DNA of 64,000 nucleotides from Vesta saturnalis (lineage: Eukaryota; Arthropoda; Insecta; Coleoptera; Lampyridae), in assembly GCA_036346205.1 (NCBI GenBank), contig JARFJB010002087.1, positions 9,390,501 to 9,454,500 on the forward strand. Reading direction: 5' to 3'. The translations under genes were made by a program, and so were the position numbers. The notes under the pieces are model-generated. The model ran no database searches. It saw only the letters and a list, made by a program, of their open reading frames with translations, and had not been told where the DNA came from. Positions 61,795 to 64,000 of this stretch are shown here, one piece after another (position 1 is the first letter of the stretch; each line of letters starts with the position of its first letter).

Positions 61795-62785
61795 TTGCAT
61801 GACTACTTACATAAGATGTTTAAATTAATTAATAACACATATAATTTATTTAAATGTGAATTATCATTAAAAAAGTGGTTATAGTTTATTCGATATAGAC
61901 AAACCTTATTTTTAAAACTTTTTTTTTATTTTGTAGGACTCTACAATAAAGATTAATTAAAGAAACTTGTTTCTTAATTAATTATCGTTCACAAAGTTCT
62001 TTTTGATGTTTTCGAGATATTCAGAGAATGTACTTTAGCGCCATCATTAAAGTACATTTATTTGTAAACAGATTTTAACTGAGATATTTTAAAAGAAACT
62101 CTAACTTATTTATGAAAATAAGTTACATATGTTTTCAAGCTATTGTGGCTACAGATCCACACACACGCATACGCGTGCACACATGAACACAAGCACGCGC
62201 ACACACCCACACACACGCCCACGCACCCGCACACACGTTCAGTCTTGGTGTGGTAAATATGAAACTCACGGCTACATTAAAAGTATTTTTTTTACATGAC
62301 TGCTTACCTATCATGTTTAAATTAATTACTAACATATATAATTTATCCAAAATTTAATTATCATTAAAAAGTGCTTATAGCTTTGCGATATAAACAAATT
62401 TTACTTTTAACACATTTTTTAATTTATTAGGACTCTACAATAAAGATTCATTAAGGAAGCTTGTTTCATAAAAGTTATTTTCGCTGTTTTCGAGATATTC
62501 ACAGAACGTCCTTTAGCGCCCTCATTAAAGTAGCTTTATTGGTAAATACATTTTAACCGAGATATTTTGAAAGAAACTCTAATTTATTCATTATAATAAG
62601 TTACATGTTTTAAGTTATCGTGGCTACAGATCCGCCAACGCGCGTATGTAGGCACTCACACACGCACTCATGCACACACAAACACAGGTACGCGCATGCT
62701 CACGTACGCCCACGCACCAGCACCCGCGTACACACACACCCGCTCATCCGGGCACCCACACAAACGCACACATACATCAAGTCGA
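61795..62785. repeat. two-copy tandem repeat, period about 494 bp, CA-rich tails
   Basis: GGACTCTACAATAAAGATT at 61936 recurs at 62430, with TTTTCGAGATATTCA, TTTAGCGCCNTCATTAAAGT and GTGGCTACAGATCC in the same order. Each unit ends in a CA/CGCA tract (62156-62245 and 62640-62785). The order unit-tail-unit-tail suggests tandem copies of a non-coding repeat that carries its own microsatellite end. Confidence 0.8.
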
Positions 62786-62789
62786 AAAT

Positions 62790-63947
62790 GGCCTAAACGG
62801 TTTTAAGAATGCTGAAAACTTGTAGATCCGTTAAAAACTGGTTTTTTATTTTTATTTTATTACCAACGTTCTGTTTCATGTTTGGGCAAAGAAATAATTT
62901 TTTATTTAGGGCTTCATCGTTCGTTTCTGTGTTTATATTATATCTTGTCGAAATAAACACGTTTGTAGCTATTTCTAATCGGTTTTCTAATTTTTAAAAT
63001 AGTTTTTTAAAACGTTTATATGCTTATCTCATTTTACCCCATTCATACCTAAACATTAAAAATTGAACATCGTGAGTGCAGGTTGTCTATCGATATGCAA
63101 CATTGGTTCAAAAAAATCAAGTTTCATTTGGCTGTGAGCTTGTCACAAAATTGTCCTAAATAACCCCATTTGACGGTACTTCAGAGAGGTTAAACATTAT
63201 TTAAATTTACTTACAACACATTTAACTACAAAAATAACATATCACAATGAATTAAATTTGTCGAAGAATTTTTTCGAATATTTGAATATTTAAAATAGTA
63301 TATGTTGAATGTTAAATTAAACCGTTGTTGCCGAGAATTGTTATTTTAAAGTTTGTTATCGGAGTTTCAAAAGGAATTGAATTTCATGACAGTTGAAAAG
63401 AGTTTTTTAAGTAACATAGTATGTGTGGGTATCAATTTGCTTGTGTTACCGTGGTTGATCACAAAAAGTTCAGTCGCGGTTATGTCGTACTGCATTTTTT
63501 CAAGTTTACCAGTTCGTTTATGTATTAAATTGTTGTTGGTAGAGTATAGAAAATTTGTTTGAGTAACAGGGGTTCTTATGTGCGTAACGCAATTCTAGGT
63601 ATAAAGTCTGTTCTTTCCTGAGAAATGTCCACTATGTAATTTTAGTGTGGAAGATTTTTATATGATGATTGAAAGAATGACGTGAGGAAAAGGGAGTTTC
63701 GTTTTTCAGTTAGTCGAATTTAAACCGTAGAAGAAAAAGGTTGGATGCTGAACGTGTGGTGTGACATTCTACCGGGGTATTTGAAGCTATCGTGGGGAAG
63801 CTTTCCCGTTCACCTTGTGTGGTTCTTAAAGAGAATTCAATCATCCCGGTGGCCTTTTTTTGCGTTGTATTTCGTTAGTCAGAAGTGACATTTTCGTGTC
63901 GATTGAAGATTCTAATATCGTAGGTTCAGTAAATGTATATGTATCTG

Positions 63948-63950
<3 letters not shown>
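62790..63950. other. AT-rich stretch, no gene seen
   Basis: Open frames here (for example 63353-63562) have no recognisable domain. Confidence 0.4.

Positions 63951-63988
<38 letters not shown>
63951..63988. repeat. (TA)n tract
   Basis: Pure TA dinucleotides close to the window end. Another element end may follow outside the window. Confidence 0.93.
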
Positions 63989-63992
<4 letters not shown>

Positions 63993-64000
63993 TATTTCAA

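Noticed and set aside
63353..63562. Hydrophobic 69-residue frame
   Set aside because: No family signature, no neighbouring gene structure, and AT-rich codons; treated as chance.

Overview
This window looks like a repeat-dense intergenic stretch of an arthropod, most likely insect, nuclear genome. It is AT-rich and full of (AT)n and (CA)n tracts. I found no host gene that I can support in 64 kb. Almost every recognisable coding stretch is a transposon relic, and nearly all carry stops or frameshifts. The families seen are a jockey-like LINE, Penelope-like elements (PLE), piggyBac, several Tc1/mariner lineages (mostly with a D-41 residues-D spacing), PIF/Harbinger with its MADF partner gene, pogo/Tigger, a hAT (ZBED type), Crypton-like tyrosine recombinases and long-palindrome foldback elements. 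I cannot name the species or order.

Layout: 1-4.3 kb holds a decayed LINE reverse transcriptase (minus) and a short inverted PLE-like tail with a hammerhead-type core. 4.3-6.7 kb is a piggyBac relic with GC-rich direct repeats at each side. 8.6-11.9 kb has three mariner-superfamily relics, two of them internally deleted. 12.8-17.6 kb has a 2-unit tandem repeat, then an inverted-repeat pair whose left arm has gained about 1 kb of CA-type microsatellite, enclosing a Crypton C-terminal fragment. 17.6-22.5 kb is a PLE district: a 5'-truncated RT plus GIY-YIG copy, a second PLE 3' end facing it, a 1.2 kb foldback element, and a head-to-head pair of PLE tails, with (AT)n between the units. 26.4-27.4 kb is a Tc1 (DD34E) relic.

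29.3-38 kb has a DD41D mariner and a hAT relic inside a tandem duplication of about 3.5 kb, followed by a 1 kb foldback element. 38.8-50.2 kb reads as one PIF/Harbinger element with a MADF gene on plus and the transposase on minus, its DDE exon lying inside the MADF intron. A pogo element with a C-terminal PHD finger is inserted in it, and a 3.27 kb tandem duplication then copied part of both. 52.2-59.9 kb is a third tandem duplication, involving a DD41D mariner inserted near a second DD41D element that has terminal inverted repeats of about 650 bp. 60.3-61.6 kb is a second Crypton-like gene with an intron carrying a tRNA-derived SINE-like insert. 61.8-62.8 kb is a 2-copy tandem repeat with CA-rich tails.

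The main story is nesting of TA-targeting elements in (TA)n tracts, followed by three direct duplications with breakpoints inside transposons. The duplicate copies differ largely by homopolymer length and carry complementary frameshifts, so misassembly or uncorrected long-read error must be excluded before reading biology into them. Likely functional leftovers are few: the Harbinger DDE exon keeps its D-D-E residues, and one hammerhead core looks complete.
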